Positions 61,653 through 64,000 of a DNA stretch of 64,000 nucleotides are shown in pieces. The first letter of the stretch is position 1; each line of letters opens with the position of its first letter. The position numbers and the translations under genes are program-made. This DNA is from Hydractinia symbiolongicarpus (taxonomy: Eukaryota > Cnidaria > Hydrozoa > Anthoathecata > Hydractiniidae). A model generated the notes under the pieces. The model was not told the DNA's origin, searched no databases, and was given only the letters and a program-made list of their open reading frames with translations. Location: contig NC_079882.1 in NCBI RefSeq assembly GCF_029227915.1, forward strand, positions 8,680,001 to 8,744,000, in the 5' to 3' direction.

Positions 61653-61775
61653 TACCTCGCCCCCAGGGGCTTTAGCCTTTTTGACATCAAGGTCAGCTGC
61701 GAAGAAACCTGTTAGCCGTCAAGTAAGCGCTGGCGGCTTTGACATCAGGCAACAAACCCTGGGGATTAGGATGCT
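61653..61775. repeat. Long dispersed hairpin element, CTCGTCCCCAG family
   Basis: The outer arms CTACCTCGCCCCCAGGG and ACCCTGGGGATTAGG are inverted. Inner blocks TTTGACATCAAGG and GGCTTTGACATCAGG are direct repeats, and GCC/GGC-rich pieces pair in between. Confidence 0.6.
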
Positions 61776-62798
61776 GAAGCCGGTGGTCTGTAAAATACTT
61801 TTGCACATGCGTTAGCCAAAGTTTGCTAGTCAAATTTTTAGCACATCTGAACAATTAAGGGAAAATGGTCCTGCTATCATGAACAATTAGCAAATTTTGC
61901 AATTGGATGCAACCAAATAAACTAACAAGAATTAAGTCAACTCTACAATTTTTTAATCAGCCTGTGTAATTACTTTTGACGATGGTGTTAGTTGATTCGT
62001 AATTTATGCTTCATTTTGAACAATATAACAGTTTTGGCACAAGTTATTACCCCGAAGTACATCTGGGATAATCGAGTCTAGACTATATAAGAAAAATATT
62101 TTTCTCCATTGACCCATCTTATTATTGCAAACAGTCAAGTTGATATTTTTTTTAATTTTCAGTGAAGTGTGATGATGACATGATAGTTAAAAATACTTTT
62201 TATTCTCCAAAAAAAAAATCGTTGTTTTGCAGTATGAGAGGTTTTAACGTCGTTGTTACCCGTCGGATTAATGTTTAGCGTAGGCTTTTTGATTTGTGAG
62301 TTATCACTAAAAAGCTTAAAAATACAAATTCGTATTAACATTTTACACAGAAAGCCTTATTTGTGTGTTGTAGTATTTCGCGCGTGAAGTTTTATATAAG
62401 TCGTGAACCAAATCAGATTACTTTGACTATTTTTTCTTTGTATTCGTTGGAAATGTTCTACCCTGTATACCCTGCACAAGCCTCAGCAGATCTCTCAGAA
62501 TATTTAGAAGATTTAATAGACTTTAAAAAAGACGAAATTGAAATTGAAAAATTCAAGAAAAGCTTTTGCTTTGCCTTGTTTTATACACAGACTGTTTCAA
62601 ACAATTTCATTTAACCAAGCACGCATTTTCTTTTTTCTTTATTTTTCTGTTAAGCTAATATTACAAAAAACGTCACAATAGAAAATAAATTCTGACACGT
62701 TGAATTAAAGAAGTTTAAAAATTTAAAGAAAGTTTGAAAAAAGGAAGACAAGTTGTTGTTTGTTTGCAAAGTGTTTCTGAGTGAATGTGTTGTCAAAA

Positions 62799-62870
62799 AT
62801 GTCCATCTATCTCGTTCCGCGAAGTACTCACATTCAACGAGTTAACGAAGAAAACGAATTAGCAAAATTG
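62799..62870 (+). CDS. Possible first coding exon of a gene leaving the window
   Basis: An ATG opens a 24-codon frame, MSIYLVPRSTHIQRVNEENE ending LAKL, that stops exactly at a strong GTAAGT donor (62871). The composition is coding-like. No following exon could be fixed in the remaining 1.1 kb, so the gene, if real, continues beyond position 64000. The family is not recognised. Confidence 0.4.
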
Positions 62871-64000
62871 GTAAGTTTTTTAAGGTGCTTTTGGCTGTTT
62901 TCATTTAAATTCTAATATTTTATTCATATTATCTTAACGACACCTTATGGTCACACAATAATCTGTTAACCCTTTTTGTCCAGAAAAGTCGTGCATTTTC
63001 TAAAACAGTAATTCAGAAGTTTTGCTGCGTCGCCTTGCTTGGGTTAGGCGATTTCGAAACCCCTTGAACTTGTAGGAAATTCAGCCTACTTTCAGAAAAA
63101 TCTATCTAGAGTGTTCACAAATCACAAGATTTGAAGGTAAAGCCTTTCCAAAATGGTAACCAAGACCACTGGGAATGAAAGTGTTAAGTAGGTGCGCGCG
63201 CGTTAAGCCGCGGGGTTACAATCAACATTTTTAAAGCAGATGCAGCAAAATTTTGTTCCACTGAAGAGTTTTTGCAGCATTTTATCCCTGCAGTAGTGTA
63301 GTTGGCCACATGTTGATGGTTATGAACCACGAGCAACATGCTTTACTGCAACAACATTTTATTGCGTTCGCTTAAATAATGTTGATGGTGGTCCTGCGAC
63401 CTTAGGGTGGCAGAAACCCTTTGTAGCCATTCAAACAGCTGCATCATTTACTCAGTGTTTTATGTACACAAATTTCCTTTACTATTTCTCGAAAATATGG
63501 ACCTTAAAATGTTGACTTATTATCTAATAAATTGCTGTGTCAGCAGAAATGTTCAGTTGAAAAAGGAAAATAAGCATGAAAAAATCATCTCTTTGCAACC
63601 TCGTGATTTTTTATTGATTTTATATGAACTTTGGGTTATAGCTGTATGACCTACCAAACTTGTCTAAAAAATTTTTAAGAGAAACAAAAATGCTATCTGA
63701 AGTTGGACCTCGTGCACTTCAGTACTATAACGATCGTCATAAATTTCTACGCGCAATCTTTGTTCTTATTTCTCAATTAATGTTTCTCTAAATACATCAT
63801 TTCTTTTATGTATAATTTTACAAGATCGTAGCACTAAAACTCGACGTTTTAGTTTTAAGAGGCATTGTTAAAATTGGTAAAAGATGTTATAGTGATAAAT
63901 ACAGTGATAGTATAACAGCTATCAAACAAATACAAATATATAGTCTGAGAATAATCTTTCTTAGAACTTTAAAAGAGTTACATCCACCTTAAATTAAGAC
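62871..64000. other. Right-hand end, probably intronic
   Basis: AT-rich sequence without a supported exon. If the exon at 62799-62870 is real this is its first intron. A coding-like ATG block near 63690 ends after 33 codons and does not join in phase. Confidence 0.35.

Larger units (their letters stand above)
60649..62798. other. Non-coding region with two large hairpins
   Basis: No gene is firmly supported. A poly-G run lies near 61010-61020. The hairpins at 61371-61450 and 61653-61775 belong to the dispersed family. A 53-codon open frame from 62452 (MFYPVYPAQASADLSEYLED...) has a coding-like acidic composition but no identifiable domain or splice partners. Confidence 0.4.

Noticed and set aside
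62452-62614. 53-codon frame MFYPVYPAQASADL...
   Set aside because: The composition is coding-like, but there is no domain, no clear promoter and no splice partner; left as a note in the region entry.

Overview
The window is nuclear DNA of an AT-rich animal genome with short exons and many small introns. The encoded proteins are metazoan: an SLC25A33/36-type carrier pair, ZCCHC10, phytanoyl-CoA hydroxylase and glucosamine-6-phosphate deaminase. Together with the LINE, Harbinger and SINE content this suggests a cnidarian, probably a hydrozoan. That assignment is inference from style and protein resemblance, not proof.

Layout. 1-2.09 kb: non-coding. 2.09-12.35 kb (+): a 25-exon kinesin-like gene of about 711 aa whose phases join without a break; its introns hold a MITE, a 32-bp minisatellite and a SINE. 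14.9-18.8 kb (-): two intronless SLC25A33/36-like carriers in tandem. 20.7-21.7 kb (+): a 3' LINE fragment with a PHD-like finger. 22.0-23.9 kb (+): a three-exon ZCCHC10 gene. 26.9-29.67 kb: a PIF/Harbinger transposon with complete terminal inverted repeats (TIRs), a TAA target duplication and both genes broken. 30.2-33.0 kb (-): PHYH, four exons, expected C-terminal exon not found. 34.1-36.75 kb (-): GNPDA, four exons, one probable GC-AG intron. 37.3-38.2 kb (+): a second LINE copy. 38.6 kb: a Helitron-like end. 39.7-40.0 kb: the best tRNA-derived SINE copy. 41.7-43.0 kb (-): a two-exon protein with three SAM-like repeats and a Pro/Gln-rich tail. 44-47.2 kb: several MITE-like elements. 47.6-50.8 kb (-): a 1070-aa protein with nine C2H2-type zinc fingers. 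51-60 kb: mostly non-coding with scattered hairpins. 60.1-60.65 kb (+): a two-exon secreted Cys-rich protein with an internal duplication. 62.8 kb (+): a possible first coding exon of a gene that leaves the window.

The genes do not form a pathway. PHYH (peroxisomal alpha-oxidation), GNPDA (amino-sugar catabolism) and the carriers (mitochondrial nucleotide import) are housekeeping genes that happen to be neighbours. The unusual material is the kinesin with an altered switch I and short loop 11, the triple SAM-like protein, the duplicated secreted protein, the PHD-like finger in the LINE, and a dispersed family of short hairpins with CTCGTCCCCAG-type arms. No CRISPR, operon or bacterial-type system is present. 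Exon boundaries were assigned by eye from splice sites, phase and protein resemblance.
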